A DNA stretch of 64,000 nucleotides from Streptomyces lincolnensis (GCF_021173675.1 NZ_JAIHON010000010.1:248001-312000); one strand, 5' to 3'. Positions 14,029 through 23,327 are shown, numbered from the stretch's first letter. The notes: generated from the sequence alone by a model not told the origin. Program-made: numbers and translations.

Positions 14029-15981
14029 ATGCCGTGGACCCCCGCCCGCCTGCGGCTGCTGCTCGTCCTGGTCGTCGCCGAGCTCCTGCTGACGGCCGGG
14101 GTCTCCCGCGCTCACGCCGGGGAGACCCCGCCCGCGCCCCACGGAGCGCGGATCACGGCCGAGGAAGAGGTGGGCGAGCGCCTGGTCGACCTCACCGTCG
14201 ACTCGCCCGCCCTGGGCCGCACCGCGAAGGTCCGGCTGCTGACGCCGGACGGCTGGGAGGACCGGAAACCGGGCGACACCTGGCCGACGCTGTACCTGCT
14301 GGTCGGCGGCGACGGAAACCACAGGGCCTGGACCGAGGACTACGACGCCCGCCTCCAGAACCTGCCCCAGCTGCGGAACGTCCTCGTCGTGATGCCGGAG
14401 ATGCCGCTGTTCGGCTTCTACAGCGACTGGTTCAACCACGGCCGGGGCGGCCCGCCCGCCGTGGAGAGCTTCCACCTGCGTGAAGTGCGGCCCCTCCTGG
14501 AGCACCACTACGGGGCGGGCACCCGTCGTGCGGCCGCCGGGGAGTCGCAGGGCGGGTTCGGCGCCCTCTCCTATGCGGCAAGCCACCCGGGCCTCTTCCG
14601 CGCGGCGGCGAGCTACAGCGGCTTCGTGCATCCCAGCCGGCACCCGCACGCGGTCAAGGCCGCGATGACGTACCTCGGCCTGGACTGGAAGGCCCTGTGG
14701 GGCGACCCGGTCGCCCAGGGCACGGTCTGGCGGGCCCACGACCCCTACCACCTGGCCCACCGGCTGCGCACCACACCGGTGTATCTCTCCAGCGGCGACG
14801 GCCGGGTCGGCGTCCTTGACCCACCGGGCACCGAACCCGACCCTGAGATCCCGGGACTGGAGGACCCGGCCGACCCGTTCCCCAAGGACGCCGTCTCCCC
14901 GACGGAGACCCTCATGCACCGCGAGTCGAAGGCGGTGGCCGCCCGTCTGAGGGCTCTCGGCACCCCGGTGACGACACACTTCTACGCGGGCACGCACTCC
15001 CCGCCCTACTGGACGCGCGAGTTCCACCGCTCGCTGCCCCTCCTCCTGGACGCCCTGCGCGAGCCGGAGGTGCGGGCGGAGGAGCGGGTGGGGCACCGCC
15101 AGGTCGACCTCACCGTCGACTCGCCCGCCCTGGGCGGGACCGCCAAGGTGCGGCTGCTGACCCCGGACGGCTGGGAGCGGCGGCGGCCCGGCGACACCTG
15201 GCCCGTGCTCTACCTCCTGCACGGCGGGTTCGAGCCGGAGACGTACAAGACCTGGATCCGCGAGTCCGACATTGAGGAACTACCCGCGCTGCGGGATGTC
15301 CTGGTGGTGATGCCGGAGGGCGGGCAGGCCGGCTTCTACAGCGACTGGTGGAACCACGGCAGTGGCGGCCCGCCCGCCTGGGGGACCTTCCACCTGGACG
15401 AGCTGCGCCCGCTGCTCGAACAGCGCTACGGCGCCGGAACCCGCCGTGCCGCGGCCGGGCTGTCGATGGGCGGCTTCGGCGCGGTGTCCTACGCGGCCCG
15501 CCGCCCGGACCTGTTCCGCGCCGCCGCGAGCTTCAGCGGGCCCGTGCACCTCCTCCACCCCCGCATGCGCGAGGTCTGGCCCCTGCTGGAGGAGGCGTAC
15601 GGCGGCGACCTGGACGCCCTCTGGGGCGACCCAGGGGCCCAGCGCGCCGTCTGGCAGGCGCACGACCCGTACCACCTGGCCGAGCGCCTGCGCCGTACGC
15701 CGGTCTACTTGTCCACGGGCGACGGCACGCCCGGGCCGCTGGATCCGCCCGGCAGCGCGTACGACCCCTCGGAAGCCGTCATCCAGGACCTGACCCGGTC
15801 CCTGCACACCCGGCTACGGCAGCTCGGCGCACCGGTGACCGGCCACTTCCACGCGGGCACCCACCATCCGGCCTACGGCGAACGGGAGTTGCACCACGCC
15901 CTGCCGGTACTGCTCAGGGCCCTCGCCCCGGTCCCCGGCGGTCATGCGGGAGCCGACGCCGGCTCCCGGTTCCGGTCCTGA
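14029..15981 (+). CDS. Secreted protein with two tandem antigen-85/esterase-D-type domains
   Basis: 650 aa. A signal peptide (about residues 1-31, ending VSRAHA) is followed by two homologous esterase domains of about 300 residues. The nucleophiles sit in AAAGESQGGFGA (Ser173) and AAAGLSMGGFGA (Ser479), exactly 306 residues apart, and each domain has a GDG acid region and GTHxP His region. Domain two has the normal oxyanion motif YLLHGG; domain one has YLLVGG. Single-domain relatives are common, and a fused pair suggests recent duplication. The ATG at 14029 follows AAAGGAG. The 3' end overlaps the convergent acyltransferase gene by 40 bp. Likely extracellular ester or acyl transfer. Confidence 0.85.
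   Translation: MPWTPARLRLLLVLVVAELLLTAGVSRAHAGETPPAPHGARITAEEEVGERLVDLTVDSPALGRTAKVRLLTPDGWEDRKPGDTWPTLYLLVGGDGNHRAWTEDYDARLQNLPQLRNVLVVMPEMPLFGFYSDWFNHGRGGPPAVESFHLREVRPLLEHHYGAGTRRAAAGESQGGFGALSYAASHPGLFRAAASYSGFVHPSRHPHAVKAAMTYLGLDWKALWGDPVAQGTVWRAHDPYHLAHRLRTTPVYLSSGDGRVGVLDPPGTEPDPEIPGLEDPADPFPKDAVSPTETLMHRESKAVAARLRALGTPVTTHFYAGTHSPPYWTREFHRSLPLLLDALREPEVRAEERVGHRQVDLTVDSPALGGTAKVRLLTPDGWERRRPGDTWPVLYLLHGGFEPETYKTWIRESDIEELPALRDVLVVMPEGGQAGFYSDWWNHGSGGPPAWGTFHLDELRPLLEQRYGAGTRRAAAGLSMGGFGAVSYAARRPDLFRAAASFSGPVHLLHPRMREVWPLLEEAYGGDLDALWGDPGAQRAVWQAHDPYHLAERLRRTPVYLSTGDGTPGPLDPPGSAYDPSEAVIQDLTRSLHTRLRQLGAPVTGHFHAGTHHPAYGERELHHALPVLLRALAPVPGGHAGADAGSRFRS
14185..15135 (+). repeat. Internal duplication in the tandem esterase gene (33-nt identical core)
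   Basis: Thirty-three nucleotides beginning GTCGACCTCACCGTCGACTC occur at 14185-14217 and again at 15103-15135, exactly 918 nt (306 codons) apart. Similarity continues along the rest of both domains. The range given spans the first core to the end of the second. It marks the tandem duplication that created the two-domain gene. Confidence 0.8.
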
Positions 15982-17048
15982 CGGAACGCCCAGTCCATCC
16001 TCGGCTCCATCACGCACCGGAAGACCCGCCGGACGGGTGCGGTGCACAGGGCGGTCACGGCCAGGCCGGCGACGAGGGTGACGGCGATCTCGCCGAGCGG
16101 GGAGTGGGGCCAGTCGTGGCGGAACCACTCCCAGTGGTTGCCGGCCTGGATGAGGAAGCCATGGAGGAGGTAGCCGTAGAGCGTGCCGGCGCCCAGCGTG
16201 GTGAACCACATGCGCCGTCCCGGCACCCAGGACAGGAAGCAGGCGACCAGGGTCAGGGAGCAGCCGAACAGGGCGAGTGTCATCAAGGGCCCGTACCACG
16301 CGGGCACGCCGAACTCCTGGGCGGCGGCGCGGTGGAAGAACCAGGCGTAGTCCATCCGCGGCACCGCCCAGTAGGAGAAGACCAGCGCGGACAGAAAGAC
16401 CGGCACCGCCAGCAGCCGCGTCCGCCAGGTGCGTACGAGCTTGAAGTGCTCCGGCCGCAGGCACAGGCCGAGCACGAAGTAGGGCAGGAACTGCAGGGTG
16501 CGCTGGAGGTCGAGGTCTCCTCCGATGCCCGGTGACAGCGACGCCAGCGCCGCGACGGTGAGCGCGACGGGCAGCGGATGGCGCAGCTTGTTCCAGACGG
16601 GCGTGGTCAGCCGCCAGACGAACAGCGCCGCCAGGAACCACGTCAGGTACAGCGGGTCCAGCAGGCTGACCGGCCGGTCGGGGACGCCGTCGGACCACCG
16701 GGTGAAGTAGGTGTACGCCGTCTCGAACACGACGTAGGGGACGACGACCCCGGTGACCAGGCGCTTGATCTTCCGGGGGCTCGCGTCGAAGCCGCGCGAG
16801 AAGTAGCCGGAGATGATGATGAAGGCCGGCATGTGGAAGGCGTAGACGATCGTGTAGAGCGCGGTGACGGTACGGCTGTCGGCGCGCAGCGGCTCCCAGG
16901 CGTGGCCCATAGCCACCAGCACGATCGCCAGGTACTTGGCGTTGTCGAAGAAGGCGTCGCGTTGTGCCGTTCTGGCCTTTGGAGGCGTCGGCCTCTCGGA
17001 TGCGCGGGGGACGGAGATCGAGGCCGGGGCGGGGGAGAACGACGACAT
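15942..17048 (-). CDS. Membrane acyltransferase (acyltransferase-3 family)
   Basis: 368 aa from the ATG at 17048 (17108 is also possible). About ten membrane helices are visible. The first follows RDAFFDNAKYLAIVLVAMGHAWEPL, where the conserved His of acyltransferase-3 proteins lies at the membrane edge; AFHMPAFIIISGYF matches the family's second motif. Such proteins O-acetylate sugars, lipids or antibiotics at the membrane. This one resembles the fucose-4-O-acetylase/YiaH-like subgroup, and the acceptor is unknown. The gene is convergent with the tandem esterase, with overlapping 3' ends. Confidence 0.8.
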   Translation of the reverse strand: MSSFSPAPASISVPRASERPTPPKARTAQRDAFFDNAKYLAIVLVAMGHAWEPLRADSRTVTALYTIVYAFHMPAFIIISGYFSRGFDASPRKIKRLVTGVVVPYVVFETAYTYFTRWSDGVPDRPVSLLDPLYLTWFLAALFVWRLTTPVWNKLRHPLPVALTVAALASLSPGIGGDLDLQRTLQFLPYFVLGLCLRPEHFKLVRTWRTRLLAVPVFLSALVFSYWAVPRMDYAWFFHRAAAQEFGVPAWYGPLMTLALFGCSLTLVACFLSWVPGRRMWFTTLGAGTLYGYLLHGFLIQAGNHWEWFRHDWPHSPLGEIAVTLVAGLAVTALCTAPVRRVFRCVMEPRMDWAFRQDRNREPASAPA

Positions 17049-17283
17049 CCGCCGCGCCTGACCGGTTGCGGGCGGCCCAAACCTCCGCGCCGGTGAGAGG
17101 CCGCTCATACTCTGACGGGCGAATGCCGGCCGACGGCCGACAGGGGGCGCCCGACACGGAAAAGGCGCTGGTCAGGGCCGCCTCGCGGGCTGCCTCGGCG
17201 ACGCGCGGGCGCCAGGACCGGTTGCGGCCGGGGGTGGGCCTTCTCACGGTGGGCCCAGGACAACGTATTCGAAAGGAACGCGC

Positions 17284-17952
17284 ATGCGCCCCCTGGTATC
17301 CCGCGGTCTCCTCCTGCCGCCCCTGTTGTGCTCGGCCCTGCTGTTCGTGCCGGTCGGCACCGCCGCGGCAGCGAGCGACCTCCACGCGGAGACCGCGGAC
17401 CGGACCACCGTGGCGTGGTCCGCCCCCACCGCGGAAGCGATCGCGGGGCGGCTCGACGTACTGGAGAGGGCGGACCACGACGACGTGTTCGCCCCGCTGG
17501 TCGACGCGGTGAACTCCATCGCCCTGACGGAAGACGGCCGCCTCGACCCGGCCGAGGCGACGCGGTACGCGGAGACGGTCCGGGCCGCGTACACCGCCGT
17601 GCAGCAGCGGCTCCTGGCCGCGGGCCTCCCGGAGACGGCCCAGGAGACGGCCTCGGGTGCGGCGGCCACGGCCCCGCAGACCGCCTCGGAATCCGCCCCC
17701 AGAGCCGCCGCGGACCCCGTGTCCGACCTGCTCGCGTCGCTCCAGAAGGCCGTCGACGGACTGCTGAGCGCGCTCACCTCGCTCGACCTGGGCGGGGTCC
17801 TGGGTGCCGTCACCGGCCTGCTGACACCGGTCCTCGGCCTGGTCACGGGGCTGCTCGGCGGCGGACTGCCCAAGCTGCCGGCCGACCTGCCCGCCGACCT
17901 GCCGGCCGATCTGCCCGCGGCTGTCCCGGCCGCCGGAGCGCAGACCGGCTGA
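17284..17952 (+). CDS. Secreted Ala/Leu-rich protein, function unknown
   Basis: 222 aa. A signal peptide (about residues 1-30, ending GTAAAAS) is followed by a helical region (residues 30-115) and a hydrophobic Gly/Leu stretch with a repeating LGGVLGAVTGLLTPVLGLV pattern (about 165-190). The C-terminus carries four tandem LPAD units. AAAGGAACG lies upstream of the ATG. No family is recognised. The hydrophobic stretch could associate with membranes or self-assemble at the surface; that is a guess. The 235 bp before it hold no other gene. Confidence 0.6.
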   Translation: MRPLVSRGLLLPPLLCSALLFVPVGTAAAASDLHAETADRTTVAWSAPTAEAIAGRLDVLERADHDDVFAPLVDAVNSIALTEDGRLDPAEATRYAETVRAAYTAVQQRLLAAGLPETAQETASGAAATAPQTASESAPRAAADPVSDLLASLQKAVDGLLSALTSLDLGGVLGAVTGLLTPVLGLVTGLLGGGLPKLPADLPADLPADLPAAVPAAGAQTG

Positions 17953-18035
17953 CCCACCGTCAGAAAGCGGCAACCCGCCGGGAGCCGGCGGCGACCTGAA
18001 GGTGAAATCCCGTCCCCCACCGAGGGAGTTCACCC

Positions 18036-18896
18036 ATGCGCACCCATCTCGCGCGTCTGGTCGCCGTCCTCGCTGCCGTGGCCGCGCTCCTCGCCGCACC
18101 CGGCACGGCCGCGGCGGAGGTCTCGGCTCCACGGCAGGCCGCCGCCTGGAACCCGCCCGCGCACCTGGTCCAGCCGCTCAACGAGGTCTGGAACCACGTC
18201 GAGTCGACCTACCCGAACCTCTACGGCTTCCGCAACTACGGCTGGGACCAGCTGGTCGCCAACCGCGGAAGCGTCAACTACTGCGTCCGCTGGGAGTCCG
18301 ACGCACCCGTCTCCGCCGCACTGCGCGACCGCGTCCACGCCGCCCTGAAGAAGCAGTTCGGTAAGTGGATGGCGGCCATGCTCGACAACGGCACCGGCCA
18401 CAACGCCTGGCCGTACACCACCGTCCCCGTCAACATCGTCGGCTGGGCGGTGAAGAACCGCTCCACCCTCCAGTGGACCGACAACTCCGTCGACATCTAC
18501 GCCGGGAACCTCGACGGCGGCGGAGCCCCGCAGTGCGCCCCCGACTGCGGCCGCTTCTTCCACCAGGACGGCAACTACTCCAAGTGCCCGGGCGGAGCCG
18601 CCCGCCACTACGACCAGTCGCTGTGGCTGACCAAGGGCTTCCAGGGCGGCGCGGGCGGTGACTGGGGCCAGCGGGTCGGCCAGGAGTACTTCACCGGAGC
18701 GCTGGACCAGGAAAACATCCACATCTATCTGCACGAGGTCGGCCACACCTTCGGCCTGGACGACTTCTACGACTGGACCCCGACCGGCCAGTGCTGCTTC
18801 CTGATGAAGGCGGGCAGCGCGGACCGGATCACGGAGTTCGACAAGTGGATGCTCCGTGACTTCTGGCGCCACCTCAAGAGCCGCTACGGCTACTGA
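18036..18896 (+). CDS. Secreted zinc metalloprotease of HExxHxxGxxD type
   Basis: 286 aa. A signal peptide (about residues 1-28) precedes the mature protein. The zinc site is HEVGHTFGLDD (His233, Glu234, His237, Asp243), followed by FYD and a CCFLMKAG stretch that could form the Met-turn. Asp as third zinc ligand is characteristic of snapalysin (peptidase M7), an enzyme largely limited to Streptomyces, but this protein is larger and Cys-rich (about eight Cys). GAGGGAG precedes the ATG. Substrate preference is unknown. Confidence 0.75.
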   Translation: MRTHLARLVAVLAAVAALLAAPGTAAAEVSAPRQAAAWNPPAHLVQPLNEVWNHVESTYPNLYGFRNYGWDQLVANRGSVNYCVRWESDAPVSAALRDRVHAALKKQFGKWMAAMLDNGTGHNAWPYTTVPVNIVGWAVKNRSTLQWTDNSVDIYAGNLDGGGAPQCAPDCGRFFHQDGNYSKCPGGAARHYDQSLWLTKGFQGGAGGDWGQRVGQEYFTGALDQENIHIYLHEVGHTFGLDDFYDWTPTGQCCFLMKAGSADRITEFDKWMLRDFWRHLKSRYGY

Positions 18897-18947
18897 CCGT
18901 CCCCGGAGCCCGTTCGTCGTCGACAGAGGTTCACGCCGTACGAACCA

Positions 18948-19038
18948 TTGACGCGGCCCGGAGTCGCCTGTCACTGTCCTGACTACGTAGTCACCACGCC
19001 TCTTCAGCGCTTGCCTGAGGTGTGATGACTACGTAGTC
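18948..19038 (+). promoter_or_regulatory. LacI-family operators and promoter of the galactoside operon
   Basis: GACTACGTAGTC is a perfect 12-bp palindrome present twice, at 18981-18992 (extended to TGACTACGTAGTCA) and 19027-19038, with centres 46 bp apart. TTGACG at 18948-18953 could be the -35 box, placing the first operator at the transcription start. The second lies just before the LacI ribosome site. The spacing would allow looping or double occupancy by the regulator encoded at 19057. Confidence 0.75.
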
Positions 19039-19056
19039 CATCGACAGGAGAAGACC

Positions 19057-20106
19057 ATGACGACAACCGGTCCCACCCCCGGTCGACGGCGCCGCGGTCC
19101 CGGTATGACCGAGGTCGCGCGGGCCGCCGGCGTCTCGCAGAAGACGGTGTCCCGGGTCGTCAACGGTGAACCGCACGTCAGCCCGGAGGTGCGCGACCGT
19201 GTACTGAGGGCCATCCGCGAACTGGACTACCGTCCGAACAACGCGGCGCGCGCCCTGCTCCTGGGCCGCTACCGGCGCATCGGCGTGGTCTCCCTGGGCA
19301 CCGCCCTGTACGGCCCGTCGACCCTGCTCATCGCGCTGGAACGGGCGATGCAGCAGGCGGGGTACTCCTTCGCCCTGGCCAGCACCCTGGAGGGGCAGCG
19401 GATCTCGGTCGCCGTCGAGGCACTCATGGAACAGGGCGTGGACGGCATCGTCCTGTCCGAGCCGATCGACGACGGCACCCCGCTCAGGATCGGCGCGGAC
19501 GTGCCCGTGGTCAGCCTCGGTGAGGGCCTCGAACTCACCGAGGGCGCGAGCGCGGTGGTCGGCGCCGACGGCGTCGCGGCCGCCCGCCTCGCGACCGAGC
19601 ACCTGCTCTCCCTGGGCCACCGCACCGTCTGGCACATCCCCGGACCGCAGAACTGGTGGGCCGCCCGCGACCGCCTGCAAGGCTGGCGCGAGGCCCTGGC
19701 GGCCGCCGGAGCCCCCGAACCCCCCCTGCCCACCGCGGGCGACTGGAGCCCGGCGTCCGGGTACGCCGCCGGCCGGCAGCTCGCCCGACTCTCCGACGTC
19801 ACCGCCGTGTTCGCCGCCAACGACGACATGGCCCTCGGCGCCCTGCACGCGTTCGCCGAGGCCGGGCTCTCCGTCCCGGATGACATCAGCGTCGTCGGAT
19901 ACGACGACATCCCCGCCGCCCCCTACACCTCACCGCCCCTGACCACCGTCCACCACGACACGACGGCCCTCGCGGACCACGCCGTCGACGTGCTGATCGC
20001 GATGATCGAGGGCCGCCCTCGCCCGGCCCGACCCACCGGCCTCGCCGTGGAGCTGACCGTACGAGCCTCCAGCGGTCCGGTGCGCGCACAGGCCCCCGTC
20101 GCCTGA
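19057..20106 (+). CDS. LacI-family repressor of the galactoside operon
   Basis: 349 aa. The LacI helix-turn-helix is at residues 17-45 (MTEVARAAGVSQKTVSRVVNG) with the hinge helix RPNNAARALLLGR. A periplasmic-binding-protein-like effector domain follows, ending in the typical VVGYDDIPAAPYTSPPLTTV. CAGGAGAAG precedes the ATG. It is the first gene of an operon for sugar uptake and beta-galactosidase, behind two perfect palindromes, so it very likely represses that operon and is relieved by a galactoside. Confidence 0.9.
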   Translation: MTTTGPTPGRRRRGPGMTEVARAAGVSQKTVSRVVNGEPHVSPEVRDRVLRAIRELDYRPNNAARALLLGRYRRIGVVSLGTALYGPSTLLIALERAMQQAGYSFALASTLEGQRISVAVEALMEQGVDGIVLSEPIDDGTPLRIGADVPVVSLGEGLELTEGASAVVGADGVAAARLATEHLLSLGHRTVWHIPGPQNWWAARDRLQGWREALAAAGAPEPPLPTAGDWSPASGYAAGRQLARLSDVTAVFAANDDMALGALHAFAEAGLSVPDDISVVGYDDIPAAPYTSPPLTTVHHDTTALADHAVDVLIAMIEGRPRPARPTGLAVELTVRASSGPVRAQAPVA

Positions 20107-20192
20107 CCCGCGCACCACCCCTGTTCGCGCGCACCGCCCGGGACGGCGGCGCGACGCGCCCTCCAGTAGCCGCACCACGTGAGGAGTCACGT

Positions 20193-21530
20193 GTGTTCAC
20201 CGCACCCCCGACCCGCCGCACCCTGCTGCGCGGCGCCCTCGGCCTCGGCACCGCCGCCGCCCTCACCGCCTGCGGAGGCGGCAGCACCACCGCCCGCACC
20301 TCCGGAGACGTGACGCTCTCCCTGTGGACCCACGACCCCGGATACGAGACCTTCTTCCGCAAGGGCATACCCGAGGCCGACCGGCTCACCGACTTCCGCT
20401 ACCACCTCGACGTCACCCGGGCCGGACCCGCCGACCTCGTCACCAAACTCCTCGCCCAGGCCGTCGCCGGCCGCGGCACCCCCGACACCATCGGCTTCGA
20501 GATCGGCAGCTTCCCCAGGATGCTGCGCGGCGACATCGCCCCGCGCCTCCTGCGCGACCTCACCCCCGACCTCGCCGCCGTCCCCGGCCTGAAGGACGAC
20601 CTGCTGCCCGCCCGCCTCGCCCCCTTCGGCAAGGACGGCAAGGTCTACGCCCTCGACTCCGACACCCCGATGGTCGTCTACTACTACCGCGACGACCTCT
20701 TCACCCGCTGGAAGCTCCCCAAGTCCACGGCGACCTGGGAGGAGTTCGCCGAACTCGGCGCCCGCGTGCACCGGGACCACGGCGCCTCGCTCTGCGTCGT
20801 CTCCACCGCCGGCAGCGACCCCGGACAGATCGTCCAGTCCTTCCAGATGCTCCTCTACCAGCGCGGCGGCGCCTTCTTCGACGCCGACCAGAACCTCGTC
20901 CTGGACTCCCCGGAGGCCGAGGAGACACTGCGCTTCCTGTGCGAGGGACTGCGCACCGGCTTCGTCATCGACATCTCCGACTACTACGGCGCCGCCATGC
21001 AGGCGGCCCTGAAGAGCGGCAAGGTCGTCGGCCTGCCCATGGCCATCTGGTACAAGAACTACGGCCTGATCGCCAACGTGCCCGAACAGAAGGGGAGATG
21101 GCGGGTGCGGGCCCTGCCCCGCTTCACCGAGGGCGGCGGAGTGACCGCCGCGCTGGGCGGCACCGGATTCGGCGTCGTCAAGGACAAGGCCAACACGGTG
21201 GCGGCCACCGACTTCCTGCTGAACACCTGGCTCACCCATGACGGCCAGGTCCGCCGCTTCACCGAGACCGGCTACCTGCCCACCCGCCGCTCCGTCTACA
21301 CGGACCCCGGACTCAACGCCACCACCGACGACTTCTGCGGCGGCCAGCACCTCTTCCGCCTCTACCGCTCCCTGCTGCCCGACGTGCCGGCGTTCTACCA
21401 GAGCCCCGACCAGTCGATCCTCTTCGACGTCCTCGCCGGCAACCTCCTGCGCGCCTACCGCGGCGACGTCACCCCACGTCAGGCACTCAAGCAGACCGCG
21501 GCCGACTACCGCGACCAGGCCGGACGCTAG
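20193..21530 (+). CDS. ABC sugar-binding lipoprotein
   Basis: 445 aa from a GTG. A twin-arginine-like signal (PTRRTLLRGALGLG) ends in the lipobox LTAC with lipidated Cys27. The mature part is a family-1 extracellular solute-binding protein (TLSLWTHDPG-type start). It captures a sugar, probably a beta-galactoside, outside the membrane and delivers it to the two permeases encoded next. GAGGAG lies upstream. Eleven bases separate it from the next gene. Confidence 0.88.
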   Translation: MFTAPPTRRTLLRGALGLGTAAALTACGGGSTTARTSGDVTLSLWTHDPGYETFFRKGIPEADRLTDFRYHLDVTRAGPADLVTKLLAQAVAGRGTPDTIGFEIGSFPRMLRGDIAPRLLRDLTPDLAAVPGLKDDLLPARLAPFGKDGKVYALDSDTPMVVYYYRDDLFTRWKLPKSTATWEEFAELGARVHRDHGASLCVVSTAGSDPGQIVQSFQMLLYQRGGAFFDADQNLVLDSPEAEETLRFLCEGLRTGFVIDISDYYGAAMQAALKSGKVVGLPMAIWYKNYGLIANVPEQKGRWRVRALPRFTEGGGVTAALGGTGFGVVKDKANTVAATDFLLNTWLTHDGQVRRFTETGYLPTRRSVYTDPGLNATTDDFCGGQHLFRLYRSLLPDVPAFYQSPDQSILFDVLAGNLLRAYRGDVTPRQALKQTAADYRDQAGR

Positions 21531-21541
21531 GAGGCCCCGCC

Positions 21542-22483
21542 ATGACCACCGCCATCGCGGGACCCACCCGCACCGCCGACGAGCGTACGACAGCGGACGG
21601 CACCGCCCGCCGCCCGCGCCGCCCCTGGGCGCCGTACCTGTTCATCTCGCCCTTCTATCTCCTGTACGTGCTGTTCATGCTGGTCCCGGTCGCCGTCTCG
21701 GTGTGGCTCAGCCTCACCGAATGGGTCGGCCTGGGCACCCCGCACTGGGTGGGCCTGCGCAACTACCGGCTCCTGGCCACCGACATCAGCTTCCACCGGG
21801 CCCTGGGCAACACGGCCGTCTTCGTGCTCGTCGCCGTCTGCGTGGTCGTCCCGCTCGCCCTGCTCATCGCCCAGGCCCTCAACACCCGCGGCCTGCGCGC
21901 CCGGGACCTGTGGCGCACCGCCTACTTCGTGCCGATCGTCGTCTCCCCGATCCTCGTCGCGCTCATCTTCGGGCTGCTCTTCGACCGGCAGTTCGGGCTC
22001 GTCAACTCGGTGCTGCGCGCCCTGTTCGGCACCGGCGGCGTCGACTGGCTCGGCGACCCGAGCCTGGCCAAGGTGAGCATCGCCCTGGTCATGCTGTGGC
22101 GCTGGACCGGCTATCTCACGGTCTTCTTCCTCGCCGGACTGCAGAACGTGCCACGGGAGTTGTACGAGGCCGCCGCCATCGACGGCACCGGCCGACTGCG
22201 CACCTTCACCACCGTCACCCTCCCGGCGCTCAAGCCGGTGACGGCGTTCGTCGTCGTCACCTCCTTCATCGGCGCGGCCCAGATCTTCGAGGAGCCGTAC
22301 CTGCTGACCGGCGGCGGTCCCGCCGAATCCACCCTGTCGGTGACGATGTTCATCTACCGGGCCGCCTTCCAGCGCCAGCAGTTCGGCTACGCGGCCGCCG
22401 CGGCCGTCGTCCTCTTCGTCCTGGTCTTCGGCCTCAGCCAGCTCTTCAACCGCCTCCTCGGCATCGGGAGGGCCACCTCATGA
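21542..22483 (+). CDS. ABC sugar permease, MalF type
   Basis: 313 aa. Six membrane helices, and the permease signature EAA loop at about residues 205-225 (LYEAAAIDGTGRLRTFTTVTLP). It pairs with the MalG-type permease, whose start codon overlaps its stop (ATGA), so the two are translationally coupled. GGAGG precedes the ATG. No ATPase gene is in the operon. In Streptomyces the shared ATPase MsiK usually energises such importers. Confidence 0.9.
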   Translation: MTTAIAGPTRTADERTTADGTARRPRRPWAPYLFISPFYLLYVLFMLVPVAVSVWLSLTEWVGLGTPHWVGLRNYRLLATDISFHRALGNTAVFVLVAVCVVVPLALLIAQALNTRGLRARDLWRTAYFVPIVVSPILVALIFGLLFDRQFGLVNSVLRALFGTGGVDWLGDPSLAKVSIALVMLWRWTGYLTVFFLAGLQNVPRELYEAAAIDGTGRLRTFTTVTLPALKPVTAFVVVTSFIGAAQIFEEPYLLTGGGPAESTLSVTMFIYRAAFQRQQFGYAAAAAVVLFVLVFGLSQLFNRLLGIGRATS

Positions 22484-23298
22484 CACGCGCGCGCATCCCG
22501 CTCTACGGCGTCCTGGTCCTGCTGCTCCTGGCCTTCCTGGCCCCGCTGCTGTGGGCGCTCAGCGGCTCGTTCAAGCCGCGCGGCGACATCTTCGGCTACC
22601 CGCCGCAGCCGATCCCCGACCCGTTCACCCTCGACAACTACCAACGCCTGTTCTCCGGGCAGCCGTTCTGGCGCTGGTTCCTGATGAGCACGGTCGTCGC
22701 CCTCGTCGCCACCACCGTCTCGGTCTTCGTCTGCGCCCTGGCCGGCTACGGTTTCGCCAAGTTCCGCTTCGCGGGGAAGAAGCTGCTGTTCGGCGTGATG
22801 TTCAGCTCGCTGTCGATCCCCTTCGCGGTGATCCTCGTGCCGCTGTTCGTGATCCTCGTCAAGACCGGGCTCGGCAGCCCCTGGTTCGCGCTGATCGTGC
22901 CCTGGGTGGCACCCGCGTTCGGGATCTTCATGATGCAGCAGTACATCGTGCAGTCCGTCCCGGACTCGGTCCTGGAGGCCGCCCGCATCGACGGCGCGAG
23001 CGAGTTCGGCATCTTCCGCACCATCGTGCTGCCCCTGCTGCGGCCCTCCCTCGGCGCGCTCGCCGTCTGGCAGTTCCTGCAGAGCTACAACAGCTTCCTG
23101 TGGCCGCTGGTGCTGGTCTCCGACAGCTCCCAGTACACCCTGCCGCTCGGCCTGCAGACCCTGTTCGTGTCCGAGCAACGGCAGTACGACCTGGTGCTCG
23201 CCGGGGCCGTCATCGCCGTCGTCCCGGCCGTCGCCCTCTTCGTCCTGCTGCGCAAACAGCTCCTGGAGGGGCTGTCCACCGGCGCCGTCAAGGGCTGA
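22480..23298 (+). CDS. ABC sugar permease, MalG type
   Basis: 272 aa. Six helices. The EAA motif is at about residues 165-185 (VLEAARIDGASEFGIFRTIVLP). The start at 22480 overlaps the previous stop by 4 bp, and longer in-frame extension runs through the upstream permease in another frame and is not real. Forms the membrane channel with the MalF-type partner. Confidence 0.9.
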   Translation: MTRARIPLYGVLVLLLLAFLAPLLWALSGSFKPRGDIFGYPPQPIPDPFTLDNYQRLFSGQPFWRWFLMSTVVALVATTVSVFVCALAGYGFAKFRFAGKKLLFGVMFSSLSIPFAVILVPLFVILVKTGLGSPWFALIVPWVAPAFGIFMMQQYIVQSVPDSVLEAARIDGASEFGIFRTIVLPLLRPSLGALAVWQFLQSYNSFLWPLVLVSDSSQYTLPLGLQTLFVSEQRQYDLVLAGAVIAVVPAVALFVLLRKQLLEGLSTGAVKG

Positions 23299-23327
23299 CG
23301 CCCACTCAACCACCGTATTGGAGAAGG

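Noticed and set aside
8639..18896. Exporter, two-component system, acyltransferase and esterases considered as a biosynthetic gene cluster
   Set aside because: No core biosynthetic enzyme is present; genes are in many separate units with their own regulators.
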